Source: Pedosphaera sp. (GTDB lineage: Bacteria > Verrucomicrobiota > Verrucomicrobiia > Limisphaerales > DSYF01). Taken from it: a stretch of DNA of 42,772 bases. The notes beneath the pieces are model-generated. The model saw nothing but the letters and a program-made list of their open reading frames with translations, was not told where the DNA came from and ran no database searches. Position 1 is the first letter of the stretch. Each line of letters begins with the position of its first letter. The position numbers and the translations under genes are program-made. Of the stretch, positions 33,552 through 42,600 are shown in pieces. The stretch lies in NCBI GenBank assembly GCA_017853715.1, contig JAFMIZ010000012.1, positions 1 to 42,772 on the forward strand. Direction: 5' to 3'.

Positions 33552-34940
33552 ATGAATTACCTTTCAAGACTCCACTTGGTTGGCTGGGTTGTAGCCTGCC
33601 TTGGCATGCTGCTGGTCTGTCCCACTCGTGGAGACAACGAACTGGAGTGGAATGCGGAAAGCCAGACGCTCGACGTCAGCCTCGAAGGCGCACCCCTGAT
33701 TGAAACGCTGGAGGACTTGGCGCATCAGACCAGCTGGCAGATTTACCTCGAACCGGCTCCGGGCAAGACATTCACGACCCGCTTCAAAGGTCTTTCCCGT
33801 GGCGAAGCCATGCGCGTTCTGATCGGCGACATGAATTACGCGTTTGTCCCGGACGCGAAGGGGCCAACCAAACTGATCGTGTTCCGCACCTCGAGGGAAG
33901 CGGCCACCATCCGCATCCCTGGCGAGGCGCCCCGCATACCTCAAACGCCCACCTCGAAAAAAATCAGTAATCAAATGGTCGTGAAACTGAAGCCCGGAGC
34001 ACAGATCGAAGAAATCGCCAAGAAATTAGGGGCGAAAGTCAAAGGATGCATTGGAGATATGAATGCGTATCTGTTGGAGTTCGAAGACGAGCAGGCCATG
34101 GAAAAGGCGCGCTCAGAACTCGCCAACCACGAGGACGTGGAGAGCATTGACTATAATTATCACGTTGATCGCCCCATTGACCCCAAACCCGTCACCGGCA
34201 ATCTCCCCGGTCCGCCGAAGCTCGATTACAACCCCGGAGCCTGCGGCAATATGGTGGTGGCGCTGATCGACACCTCGATGCGCTCTTTAGGCAACGGACT
34301 CGATCAATTCATCCTGCCGCAACTTTCGCTTGCAGGTGAAGCGGTCCCAACCACAGAAATGACTCACGGCCCTGCCATGGCAGAAATCTTATTGAACGCT
34401 CTGCGCATCGCCACGGGGGGAAGCACCGGCACGCGAATTCGCCCAGTGGATGTTTACGGAGCCAATGCGAGCGCCACAACTTTTGACGTTGCGAACGGGA
34501 TTATCCGGGCCGTCAACAGCTCACCATCCCCTTCCATCATCAACTTGAGCCTTGGGAGTTACAGCGACAGCCAGTTCCTGCGCCAAGTCATTCAGCAGGC
34601 GACGCAGCTGGGCATTACCGTATTTGGCGCGGCGGGGAACGACCCTGTGGCGACACCATTCCTTCCCGCGGCGTGGCCGGAGGTCATCTCCGTAACTGCC
34701 TCGGATGGCCCCGGACAGTTGGCCCGCTACGCCAACTTCTCAAACTCCGTGGATATGATGGCCCCAGGCACGGGAATCGTTCACTCCGGCGGACAAGCCT
34801 TTGCGGTGAGTGGGACCTCCGCGGCCTCTGCCTATGCTGCCGGCTTGGCGGCGGGATTGGCGGAGAAACAATGCATCAGTGCCCAAGCCGCCGCCGCCAG
34901 CCTCCAGAGGGCGATGCCGTTTCCAGGCGCAACCCGATAA
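33552..34940 (+). CDS. Exported subtilisin-like protease with STN-like N-terminal domain
   Basis: A 462-residue protein with a distinctive order. The signal peptide is residues 1-27 (MNYLSRLHLVGWVVACLGMLLVC). About 28-115 is an STN-like domain as in secretins and TonB receptors (LDVSLEGAPLIETLEDLAHQTSW, GEAMRVLIGDMNYAFV, LIVFRTS). About 138-208 is an I9-like or fervidolysin-type propeptide (MVVKLKPGAQIEEIAKKLGA, MEKARSELANHEDVESIDYNY). The S8 domain has D240 (VVALIDTSM), H272 (MTHGPAMAEIL), oxyanion N363 (GAAGND) and S423 (SGTSAASAYAAG). The region between D240 and H272 is short and lacks the usual GHGTHVAG, so activity should be tested. ATG 33552 is the likely start; the frame is open further upstream into the receiver fragment. 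Confidence 0.85.
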   Translation: MNYLSRLHLVGWVVACLGMLLVCPTRGDNELEWNAESQTLDVSLEGAPLIETLEDLAHQTSWQIYLEPAPGKTFTTRFKGLSRGEAMRVLIGDMNYAFVPDAKGPTKLIVFRTSREAATIRIPGEAPRIPQTPTSKKISNQMVVKLKPGAQIEEIAKKLGAKVKGCIGDMNAYLLEFEDEQAMEKARSELANHEDVESIDYNYHVDRPIDPKPVTGNLPGPPKLDYNPGACGNMVVALIDTSMRSLGNGLDQFILPQLSLAGEAVPTTEMTHGPAMAEILLNALRIATGGSTGTRIRPVDVYGANASATTFDVANGIIRAVNSSPSPSIINLSLGSYSDSQFLRQVIQQATQLGITVFGAAGNDPVATPFLPAAWPEVISVTASDGPGQLARYANFSNSVDMMAPGTGIVHSGGQAFAVSGTSAASAYAAGLAAGLAEKQCISAQAAAASLQRAMPFPGATR

Positions 34941-34958
34941 GGCTGGAGACAAGCAGCG

Positions 34959-36860
34959 CTACAGCGCCACTTCGTCTTCGCCGTCGAGGAACCCTTGCAA
35001 GTGACGCACGCGGGTCGGGTGACGCAGCTTGCGCAATGCCTTGGCTTCAATCTGACGGATACGCTCACGGGTGACGTTATACATCTTGCCGATCTCTTCG
35101 AGCGTGCGTTCGTAGCCGTCCACAAGGCCGAAACGCATTTCAAGAATCTTCCGCTCGCGCTCAGTGAGCGTGGTCAACACATCCGCCAGCTTTTCTTTGA
35201 GCAAGCTGTAGCTGGTAACGTCGGAGGGATTCTCCGCGCTCTTGTCCTCGATGAAATCACCGACGCTGACATCGCCGTCGTCGCCCACGGGTGCGTGCAA
35301 CGAGATGGGCTGCTGCGCCATCTTGAGCAACGCATTGATGCGGCTGACGGGCATGTGCATTTCGTCGGCCAACTCTTCCGGCGTTGGCTCGCGACCAAGC
35401 TCCTGGGTCAAGTGCTTTTGCGCACGCCAGAGCTTGTTCATGATTTCGATCATGTGCACCGGGATACGAATGGTGCGTGCTTGGTCGGCGATGGACCGGG
35501 TGATCGCCTGACGAATCCACCAGATGGCGTAGGTGGAGAACTTGTAACCGCGGCGATACTCGAACTTTTCGACGCCCTTCATGAGGCCGATATTGCCTTC
35601 CTGAATCAGGTCGAGGAATGACTGACCACGGTTGGTATATTTCTTGGCGACGGACACCACGAGACGGAGGTTGGCTTCGGCCATGTGCGTCTTGGCGCGG
35701 TGCGCAGCATCAGCCGCTTTCTTGAGATCATTGAACGCCTGATAAAATTGGCTGCGCGGCATACGGACGAACTGTTCCAAATCGGCGATTTTGGCTTGTT
35801 CGGCGCGAATGGCGGCCTGCTGTTCGGGAGATTTGCGATGACGTTCGTAGTCCTCGATGACGCGGCAGCTCATCTGCATCTTCTCGTGGATGTTTCCCGC
35901 CACCACAATCATTTCTTCGAGCGCCTTCTGCTTGTAGAAGAACTTCGGGAACGTGTCCTGCAACTTCTTGTCGGCCTTCAGAAAATCCTTCTGCGCCTTG
36001 TCCTTGCGCGCCTTAACGGAGAGCTTCTGCCAGTCAGCAAACAGGCCATCCACCGTCATGTCCAGCGTTCGCACTTTCTTGATCATCGTGCGAAGGTCTT
36101 TCAAGTGCCCGTCCCGATTGGGGATCTTCTTGTCCACTACCACGCGGTCAAAGCGTTCTTTGGGGGGCTCGGAGAGCAGCTTTTCCGCGATGGCGATGTG
36201 TTCCTTGGCGGCGAACCCGAAGCTGTAAACGATCCGCTTCATTTCGAGTTCAGCTGTTTCGATGCGTTTGCAGATCTCCACTTCCTGCTCGCGCGTCAAC
36301 AACGGCACCTTGCCCATCTGGTTCATATACATCCGGACCGGGTCGTCCAAGATGTCCAAGCGGGTATCTTCAGCCTCTTCCTCTTGCTGCTCCTGCTGGG
36401 GCTTGTTGCGCTCAACCTCGCTCTGGTCCATAATCTCGATATCCATGCCGCGCAGCTTGGTAAGCACTTCATCGAGTTCCTCAGGCGACAATCCTTCCGG
36501 CAGAAGATCATTAATATCGTCGTAGGTCAGGTAACCGTTCTCATGCGCCAAATGAACGAGCGCCTTCATGGTCTCGTTCAAATCAGCACGGGTTAGCAAG
36601 GTAATACCTTCGGTGGGAGCGCCGGGTGGCGGGGTTCCGGCTACAACGGGGGCAGCAACAGCGCCCGCCTTACCCTCCTTCTTCTCGGCACCGTGAGCCG
36701 CCGTCTTTTCAGACGCTTTGGCCTTGGAGCTTGGACCTGCAACAGGTGCCTTCTTGGCTGCGGCCGGCTTGGCGCTAGCTCGAGCAGGGGTCGCCTTTTT
36801 GATGGGCTTGGCTGACTTGGAGTTCTTGGGTGCCGGCTTGGACGCTTTCCGTTTCAACAT
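34959..36860 (-). CDS. rpoD: Primary sigma factor RpoD (sigma-70)
   Basis: A 633-residue primary sigma factor from ATG 36860. It starts with a Lys/Ala/Pro-rich N-terminal tail (about 1-90) and region 1.1 ([24 protein letters not shown]-like helix set). Region 1.2/2.1 reads [22 protein letters not shown], followed by a long insertion (about 215-375) and region 2 ([56 protein letters not shown]). Region 3 is [13 protein letters not shown], and region 4 has [20 protein letters not shown] and [18 protein letters not shown]. It is convergent with the protease gene (18 bases). The Lys-rich N-terminal extension is longer than in E. coli. Confidence 0.96.
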   Translation of the reverse strand: MLKRKASKPAPKNSKSAKPIKKATPARASAKPAAAKKAPVAGPSSKAKASEKTAAHGAEKKEGKAGAVAAPVVAGTPPPGAPTEGITLLTRADLNETMKALVHLAHENGYLTYDDINDLLPEGLSPEELDEVLTKLRGMDIEIMDQSEVERNKPQQEQQEEEAEDTRLDILDDPVRMYMNQMGKVPLLTREQEVEICKRIETAELEMKRIVYSFGFAAKEHIAIAEKLLSEPPKERFDRVVVDKKIPNRDGHLKDLRTMIKKVRTLDMTVDGLFADWQKLSVKARKDKAQKDFLKADKKLQDTFPKFFYKQKALEEMIVVAGNIHEKMQMSCRVIEDYERHRKSPEQQAAIRAEQAKIADLEQFVRMPRSQFYQAFNDLKKAADAAHRAKTHMAEANLRLVVSVAKKYTNRGQSFLDLIQEGNIGLMKGVEKFEYRRGYKFSTYAIWWIRQAITRSIADQARTIRIPVHMIEIMNKLWRAQKHLTQELGREPTPEELADEMHMPVSRINALLKMAQQPISLHAPVGDDGDVSVGDFIEDKSAENPSDVTSYSLLKEKLADVLTTLTERERKILEMRFGLVDGYERTLEEIGKMYNVTRERIRQIEAKALRKLRHPTRVRHLQGFLDGEDEVAL

Positions 36861-37163
36861 AGTGTTCAATGCAAAAATCAGCGGGGCAGGCGGGCAAGTT
36901 CGACTACCTTGCCCCAAGAAACAAAGGCGGCGCCGGCTTTGGAGACAATGCGTCCCCGCCAATGCCGTTTCTTAAGGGATTAGGGTATCTGCCGCTTAAC
37001 AGGCAAAAGCCTGTCGTCACTCGTGTCCGCCCCAAACGAAAGGTGATATTAGGGCAAGTAGCGTGCAAATTCAATTTGAAACTGGCTGTTCCAAAGGTTG
37101 GTTGAGGCTCAGGGTCAAACCTCGTTCGCAACCTGATTTGCAGGCAGTTAGACGGTGCCAACC
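36861..37163. other. Non-coding stretch upstream of rpoD
   Basis: About 300 bases without a supported gene. It contains a small hairpin (ACAGGC-AAAA-GCCTGT, 36999-37014) that would lie in the rpoD 5' region. No clear -35/-10 pair or known RNA motif is visible by eye. Confidence 0.5.
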
Positions 37164-37814
37164 CTATTTTGAAGCGGGAGACTGGCCCTTCAACTCAAAG
37201 ATCAACTGGCCATTGACCACTCCGACCCGCGCGACTTGGTCCAGTGAGGCTTGGGTTAGCGTGTTCGTGCCGATATTACGGGCAAAATTCTGCTTCTGAA
37301 TCCAGTCCAGATAATGTTTGGGCAAGGCCAACCCTCCGACTGATACTTCTTGTAAGTTCACCACCAGCGCGCCGTGGTAGCAACCAACGCTGATCACCCC
37401 TTCCCCGTTCAAGTAGCGCCCCGAGAACAGCGGCATCCCCATCTGCTCGAACGGAACGCTCAACCGTCCACGCACTTTGCCATCCTGCAATGCGACGTGA
37501 ACATGGTTGCTGAATAGTGAACGCGAAATCATGGCGTTAAGGTCATTAGCCGTCAGCGACAACTGGGCATTCGTCCGCCTGATGCGCGCGCCCGCAAGGA
37601 AAGCTTCAATGCGGTTGGTCAAGGCAGCATGCTCGGCGTCAGAGTATCTCACCACGGGCAAAGCGAGCGGTTGTCTCTGAGCGAATTGCTCCGTGAACTT
37701 GACGGCTTTGCGGTAGCCTATATACGCCGCAACGCCCACCACAATCGCCAGACAAAAGGAAATGCCCGCCACCCAGACGAGACAGCCGAGACAACCTGAT
37801 TTCTTATCTGCCAT
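37164..37814 (-). CDS. Single-pass membrane protein of unknown function
   Basis: A 216-residue protein with one N-terminal membrane helix (about 8-33, GCLGCLVWVAGISFCLAIVVGVAAYIGY). A long extracytoplasmic part follows with a pattern of a globular domain (TANDLNAMISRSLF, LSVPFEQMGMPLFSGRYLNGEG, KHYLDWIQKQNFARNIGTN, VARVGVVNGQLIFEL). No known family is recognised. It starts ATG 37814 and is monocistronic in appearance, between the rpoD upstream region and the HTH gene. Confidence 0.75.
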   Translation of the reverse strand: MADKKSGCLGCLVWVAGISFCLAIVVGVAAYIGYRKAVKFTEQFAQRQPLALPVVRYSDAEHAALTNRIEAFLAGARIRRTNAQLSLTANDLNAMISRSLFSNHVHVALQDGKVRGRLSVPFEQMGMPLFSGRYLNGEGVISVGCYHGALVVNLQEVSVGGLALPKHYLDWIQKQNFARNIGTNTLTQASLDQVARVGVVNGQLIFELKGQSPASK

Positions 37815-38075
37815 GCCCTAGTTAAAAGTGGCTCATCCCCTCCAACAAGCACGCAATGAGTTGAAGACCAGATTCAGCATCCGCCTCAATTATTGCCAGC
37901 ACCACTTCAAACCCACCGGGGGGGGGCGGCAACATGAAGGCACGAGATCTCGGCTTTTATGTCGCCGACTGTGTCATAACCGGACGGAGCAAACAGCACA
38001 ATGGCGGGATGGCTTCGCAGCTCCACGACGGTATTCCGTCTTGAAACCAGAGCGAAGACATCACCAATCTGAGCC

Positions 38076-38555
38076 ATGCAATCTCATGAACTACTTCGGG
38101 AGGTTCTTAAGTCATCCAGCGCCAAGCAAGTGGCTGCCGACCTTGGCCTGTCACTTTCAATGATCTACAAGTGGGCGGAGCCGGACGAGGGAACCGGCAG
38201 CGGCGCAACCAACCCACTTGACCGAATCGAACTATTGCTGAAAAGCACCAATGACCAACGACTCGTTCATTGGATCTGTGATCGTGCGGGAGGTTTTTTT
38301 ATCCGCAATCCCAAGATCTCCAACGCACGCCCTGATTACCTCATTCCCGCCACGAATGAAATCGTGCAGGAGTTCGCCGACTTGCTGGCGGTCATCGCAA
38401 CCGCCGCTGCCGACAGCCACATCAGCACCACCGAATCAAAGCACATCCGGGCACGCTGGGAAGAACTGAAATCAGTCACCGAAACATTTGTGGCCTGTTG
38501 CGAACATGGCAATTTCAGCCGCATCACGGAGGCTGCTGCTCAAGTCACCACGTGA
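38076..38555 (+). CDS. CII-like helix-turn-helix protein
   Basis: A 159-residue protein. The N-terminus MQSHELLREVLKSSSAKQVAADLGLSLSMIYKWAEPDEG is a helix-turn-helix of the phage-CII-like kind, with the KQVAADLGLSLSMIYKW recognition region. Then NPLDRIELLLKSTNDQRLVHWICDRAGGFF precedes a mostly helical C-terminal half. Chromosomal homologues with this layout occur in verrucomicrobial genomes from memory. No prophage genes are near. It is convergent with the mutarotase gene, whose stop is 4 bases away. Confidence 0.8.
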   Translation: MQSHELLREVLKSSSAKQVAADLGLSLSMIYKWAEPDEGTGSGATNPLDRIELLLKSTNDQRLVHWICDRAGGFFIRNPKISNARPDYLIPATNEIVQEFADLLAVIATAAADSHISTTESKHIRARWEELKSVTETFVACCEHGNFSRITEAAAQVTT

Positions 38556-38559
38556 TGAC

Positions 38560-39423
38560 TCAGAGTTCGAAGCAGTCGATGGCAACACCAAATTCGGCGG
38601 ACTTGCCGGGGGCTAGCACGACTTGATTTTGCTTTACGTTCCCCGACTCAACACAAACCATGCGAAGGTATTCGTCGTCCCCGTAGTCGGTCAGGCGCTT
38701 GGACTTTTCAATCCAAGGATTCCAGACCACCGTGGATAGGGAGTCCTGTTTGCTCACCTCAATGGAGCGGTTCCATTGGCGGTCAACGATTTCAACAGTA
38801 TGGGGCGAATTCTGGTAAACTCGATCCACCTCGCCGGTAAACTTGATTGAGGCGCACTGTTCCGTTTTGTTTGAAAACCCGTCCAACGCATCCAAATAGT
38901 TCACGCCCTGCAGACCATTCACTTCTATCTGTGAAATGTCGCTTACGCCGAAATAGGTATGCAGGCAGGACTCCAACGGGAATGCCATTGAGTCATCCAC
39001 GTTGGTGACCTTCAAGTTCATTTCCAGTTCCATCCCAACAATGACCTCGAACTCAGCGACAAACTTTGCCCAGCCCTGCGGGATGGCGGACTCGGGGAAT
39101 CGGAACCGCAGTCGCGCCGAATCGCCATCGGAGAATCCCACATCGAGCAACTCCCACGGAATTGTGCGGGCAAAGCCATGAGCAGGCTGGCCATCACGGT
39201 TGCCGAACCAAGGCAGAATCACCGGTACCCCACCACGAATCGGCTGGCCCGGCGCGAACATCGCCTGTCGGCTCAGAAATAGAATCGGTTTGTCGCCGTG
39301 CCGCTGGAAATGCGTGATGTGCGCGCCCTGCAGATAGATTTCTGCCAGCGAGGTTGCGGTTTCGACGCGCACCAGCGGAAGCCCGCCTTGCCCGGCCCGG
39401 AATGAGATTTTTGCACCTGCCAT
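38560..39423 (-). CDS. D-hexose-6-phosphate mutarotase (aldose-1-epimerase family)
   Basis: A 287-residue galactose-mutarotase-fold protein from ATG 39423. It matches the YeaD-like group: ETATSLAEIYLQGAHITHF, GVPVILPWFGNRDGQPAHGFART (the His and Arg of the sugar site), ESCLHTYFGVSDISQIEVNGLQGVNYLD (second His) and VVWNPWIEKSKRLTDYGDDEYLRMVCVE (Asp/Glu side). It converts alpha and beta anomers of hexose 6-phosphate. It starts 6 bases after the trxB stop on the same strand, which suggests co-transcription. Confidence 0.9.
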   Translation of the reverse strand: MAGAKISFRAGQGGLPLVRVETATSLAEIYLQGAHITHFQRHGDKPILFLSRQAMFAPGQPIRGGVPVILPWFGNRDGQPAHGFARTIPWELLDVGFSDGDSARLRFRFPESAIPQGWAKFVAEFEVIVGMELEMNLKVTNVDDSMAFPLESCLHTYFGVSDISQIEVNGLQGVNYLDALDGFSNKTEQCASIKFTGEVDRVYQNSPHTVEIVDRQWNRSIEVSKQDSLSTVVWNPWIEKSKRLTDYGDDEYLRMVCVESGNVKQNQVVLAPGKSAEFGVAIDCFEL

Positions 39424-39429
39424 AAACAA

Positions 39430-40359
39430 TCACGTTTCGTCTGAACCCAAGAAACGTTCGCAATCAATGGCCGCAGCGCAGCCCATGCCGGCCGCCGTGA
39501 TCGCCTGCCGGTAAACACGATCCGAACAATCGCCTGCCACAAAAACCCCGGGCACCTTGGTCGCGGAACCGCAAGCGGCCTTAAGATAACCCGCCTCGTC
39601 CATGTCGAGCACGCCGTTGAATAACCGGGTGTTCGGCACATGTCCGATGGCGACAAACACGCCCGCACAGTCCTGAACCACCTCCCCATTCGTTTTCACA
39701 TTCTTCAGCCGCACGCCCGTCACCTTGTCCTGCTTCACGTCCAGAATCTCGGTCACCACCGTATCCCAGATGGGCGTGATCTTTGGATTGGCCAGCGTAC
39801 GTTCCTCCATGATCCGGGAAGCGCGCAATTGGTCGCGCCGATGCACCAGATAAACCGTCGAGGCGAAGCGCGTCAGATACATCGCCTCTTCGCAGGCGGA
39901 GTCACCGCCACCCACCACCACGAGCGGCTTGTTGCGGAACATGGGCAACGCGCCATCACAAGTCGCGCAATAGGTCACGCCCTTCTTGTCTAGCAAGCGC
40001 TCACTTTCCAGCCCGAGATGACGATGGCCTGCACCCGTGGCGATGATGAGCGACTTCGTTTCAACCATCTCGCCATCGGCGACCAATTTGAACGGGCGCT
40101 GGCTCAGATCAACGGATTCAACCGTCGCAAACTTGATGCGTGCGCCAAAACGCTCCGCCTGCTTCTGCAACCGGCTCATCAATTCGAACCCGTCAACGCC
40201 TTCCGGGAAGCCGGGGAAATTTTCAACAATGCTGGTCGTGGTAAGCAGCCCGCCCGGCATAGTGCCGGTCAGCACCAGCGGATTGAGATTGGCCCGCGCC
40301 GTATAGATTGCGGCAGTCAGCCCGGCGCAGCCGGTGCCCATGATGACAACGTTTTCCAT
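39430..40359 (-). CDS. trxB: Thioredoxin reductase
   Basis: FAD- and NADPH-dependent reductase that keeps thioredoxin reduced. The 309-residue protein has the FAD motif VVIMGTGCAGLTAAIYTARANLNPLVL, the redox pair CATC (C131, C134, in TYCATCDGALP), the NADPH site VVVGGGDSACEEAMYLTRFASTVYLVHRRDQLRAS, and C-terminal GVFVAGDCSDRVYRQAITAAGMGCAAAID. An unusual detail is GTGCAG in the first motif, where GSGPAG is common. It is the natural partner of trxA at 27286. Confidence 0.96.
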   Translation of the reverse strand: MENVVIMGTGCAGLTAAIYTARANLNPLVLTGTMPGGLLTTTSIVENFPGFPEGVDGFELMSRLQKQAERFGARIKFATVESVDLSQRPFKLVADGEMVETKSLIIATGAGHRHLGLESERLLDKKGVTYCATCDGALPMFRNKPLVVVGGGDSACEEAMYLTRFASTVYLVHRRDQLRASRIMEERTLANPKITPIWDTVVTEILDVKQDKVTGVRLKNVKTNGEVVQDCAGVFVAIGHVPNTRLFNGVLDMDEAGYLKAACGSATKVPGVFVAGDCSDRVYRQAITAAGMGCAAAIDCERFLGSDET

Positions 40360-40494
40360 AATATGCGCCTAGTTTCTGCGCTGATGAAGCATGAAGCCAG
40401 CGAAAATACACGATAATCTCAGCCTCGCTAGACCTGCGCTCGCACCGATCAATTCTCTATTGCGAGCAACTCTGCCGAAGGGCACGTTGGCTCC

Positions 40495-40821
40495 ATGGCC
40501 CATGCATCCAAGCTTTTGATCGTGCTGGTAACTGCACCCAATCGGCAAGTCGCCCGTTCGCTAGCAAAAGCAGCCTTGGAGTCGCGTTTGATCGCCTGCG
40601 CCAACATTTTGCCCGGTATAGAATCTCACTATTGGTGGCAGGGGCGGATTACATCCGGCAAGGAGATGCTTCTCCTTCTGAAGACCAGTCCTAGGCATGT
40701 GAAACGTCTGGAAAAGCTGATTCTCGGAAAGCATCCCTACGACACGCCGGAATTCATTGCGCTGCCCATTGCGGGAGGCTGCAAGGCTTACCTTAAATGG
40801 CTGACAGATGAACTGGCCTGA
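40495..40821 (+). CDS. cutA: Divalent-cation tolerance protein CutA
   Basis: A 108-residue CutA1-family protein: LIVLVTAPNRQVARSLAKAALESRLIACANILPGIESHYWWQGRI, then SGKEMLLLLKTSPRHVKRLEKLI, and HPYDTPEFIALPI. It forms a trimer in the cytoplasm; its role in copper tolerance is debated. ATG 40495 is the start. It is divergent from trxB and followed by a decayed transposase. Confidence 0.93.
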   Translation: MAHASKLLIVLVTAPNRQVARSLAKAALESRLIACANILPGIESHYWWQGRITSGKEMLLLLKTSPRHVKRLEKLILGKHPYDTPEFIALPIAGGCKAYLKWLTDELA

Positions 40822-40915
40822 AGTTGCCAACCTAAATTACCCACCAATCCTTACGAGTGAGGTAAAGACTTGCAAATGGGGGTGAATTCACTGGGGTGCG
40901 TTTTGTCTGAAACGC

Positions 40916-41530
40916 GTGGCTGCCATCACCAAGAAAGACAACCGGCTCAAGCTCCAGTTTGTTGCCAACACCGATCATTCCATCCACGCCGGAATAGTGG
41001 CGGTCGAGACCAGGGCCCGGTGGTTTGATCCCTGGCACAAGCTCCGCAAACTGCCCGCTCTGGACCCGCGCAGGGATAAGCGGCGCAGCTTTGGTCAGGA
41101 GGTCATCGTCGGCCAGTTGATCTACGCGCCCTGCTCGGGCGGAGGCTACCTTTCCGACAGCAAGGCGCTCAATGACGATCCGCTGGCGCGCGCCGTGTTC
41201 GGCGTGAACAAGTTCGCCGACCAGACAGGTTGGCCAGCGGCTGCGGGAGCAATCCGATGAAAGCGTCACGGCCTTGCGGCAACTGTTGCATGAGTTTTTG
41301 GCCTGGTTCTGGCAGCAGGCGCAGGCGTTGCCCGCCTTGGCGTGACACTGACACATGACCTGATGGTGACGATCAAGGTGTTGGACTTGAACGACGAGTG
41401 CCAAAGCTGGCGGGTGAAGACGCGGCTCAAGAAGCTGGTGATGTTGCCGGGCCGGTTGAGTCTGCGCGCGCGGCAATGGGTGGCCAAAGTTTTGGTGCCC
41501 GGGACGTGGTTGAGTTGGTGGCAGCGGTAG
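40916..41530 (+). pseudogene. Decayed IS1380-type transposase
   Basis: A first open part (40916-41260) contains QEVIVGQLIYAPCSGGGYLSDSKALNDDPLARAVFGVNKFADQTG, like the start of IS1380-family transposases. The match then moves to another frame, VGQRLREQSDESVTALRQLLHEFLAWFWQQA, ending at TGA (about 41343). A C-terminal piece (41342-41530) is in a third frame with WRVKTRLKKLVMLPGRLSLRARQWVAKV. The middle of the enzyme is missing. It is an inactive relic; inverted repeats were not identified. Confidence 0.65.
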
Positions 41531-41895
41531 GCGGAGCGGATCTGGCCCAAACAGCCGCCGGGCCGGCCCCGACTGACAGAGGCCTTGGGCTGAGCCATCC
41601 AAGTGAAGACCCTTTATTCCCTGCTGCGAGCCAAAAGTTCGTCAGCGTGGCGGAGCCTTGGCTGGTGTCCACCTCAAACCGGAGAAACAAGCGATTGAGG
41701 CTTGAGTTCAGCGCCTGAAAAGCCAAACACACGCACGCAGCAAGCAGCCTCATCCTCTTGGCGACACCTTCTACCGTCAACCCCAATCACATTGTAAGGA
41801 TTGGGGAAATTACCGCCACGCCAGACTTGCTTGCCCGTTGAGGGTTCGGCACTTTCTAGCTTGAAGAGTTCAGGACCCACAACCAAAGGAATAAC
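41531..41895. other. Non-coding stretch after the transposase relic
   Basis: About 365 bases with no supported gene. The first part may still belong to the decayed mobile element, and the last 60 bases carry the upstream region of the acetyltransferase gene. No clear promoter is visible. Confidence 0.5.
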
Positions 41896-42477
41896 ATGTC
41901 CACCGAGCTACATCTGCAAAAGTTTCCCAAGAAGGTCACGTTGAAGGACGGCTTCAAGTGCACGGTGCGCCCGCTCAAGAAGGATGACGAGAAGGCGTTT
42001 CATGCCTTCTTCCAGGCAGTCCCCGAAAAGGAGCGCATGTTCATCAAGCATCGCGTGGTGGACCCCGAAGTGATTCACGGCTGGTGCCAGAACATAGACC
42101 TCGGCCGCAATCTGCCGCTACTCGCGATGGTGGACGGCGAAGTGATCGGCGATGCCACCTTGCACCAGCAGCTAGGCGGCTGGAAACGACACGTCGGCCG
42201 CGTGAGCGTGCTCATCCATCCCAAACATCGCGGCCATGGCGTCGCCAAAATGCTCATCGAGGAAGTAGTCGATATTGCCCGCAACCTCGGCTTGGAACGC
42301 GTGGAAGCGGAGTTCCTCGGTGAACAGGAAGCGGGCATGAAACTGTTCGCGATGATCGGCTTCAGCCATCTTCTGCGCCTGGAAGATCATGTGAAGGACA
42401 TGCAAGCCATCAACCACGACTACGTGCTGATGGAAATGCAGCTCAAGACCGATGAGGAATACGCGGGCTCATTCTGA
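41896..42477 (+). CDS. GNAT family acetyltransferase
   Basis: A 193-residue GCN5-type N-acetyltransferase. The CoA-binding signature is seen in VSVLIHPKHRGHGVAKMLIEEVVDIARNLGLERVEAEFL (R/Q-x2-G-x-G/A form), preceded by RPLKKDDEKAFHAFFQAVPEKE. The C-terminal part (FAMIGFSHLLRLEDHVKDMQ) is typical of protein or small-molecule acetyltransferases. Substrate unknown. A stand-alone gene between the transposase relic and the intron-like remnant. Confidence 0.88.
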   Translation: MSTELHLQKFPKKVTLKDGFKCTVRPLKKDDEKAFHAFFQAVPEKERMFIKHRVVDPEVIHGWCQNIDLGRNLPLLAMVDGEVIGDATLHQQLGGWKRHVGRVSVLIHPKHRGHGVAKMLIEEVVDIARNLGLERVEAEFLGEQEAGMKLFAMIGFSHLLRLEDHVKDMQAINHDYVLMEMQLKTDEEYAGSF

Positions 42478-42537
42478 TTGGCCATTTGCCCCATCTATTT
42501 GGCTCCAAGTCAGAACCAGGTGGGAGGGGCGGGTTAG

Positions 42538-42600
42538 AACCTCACCTTTTCCCACACCACCGGACGTGCGGTTCCGTACCACGGGGGCTGATAAAGACCG
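42538..42600 (-). mobile_element. Possible group II intron 3'-end remnant
   Basis: On the minus strand the sequence reads CGTGGTACGGAACCGCACG, then TCCGGTGGTGTGGGA. This resembles the domain V/VI end of bacterial group II introns, where an ACCGCACGTCCGGT-like hairpin is typical. No intron-encoded reverse transcriptase is present in the window, and the identification rests on memory of the motif. The flanking frame 42542-42769 (-) has no recognisable homology. Confidence 0.35.

Noticed and set aside
35685-36596. 303-codon plus-strand open frame within rpoD
   Set aside because: Antisense to rpoD; Leu/Phe-rich shadow translation with no start signal or domain.
37915-37930. Long G run (nine to ten bases) in the spacer before the HTH gene
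   Set aside because: It lies outside any supported gene, so neither a phase-variation switch nor a frame error can be argued from it.
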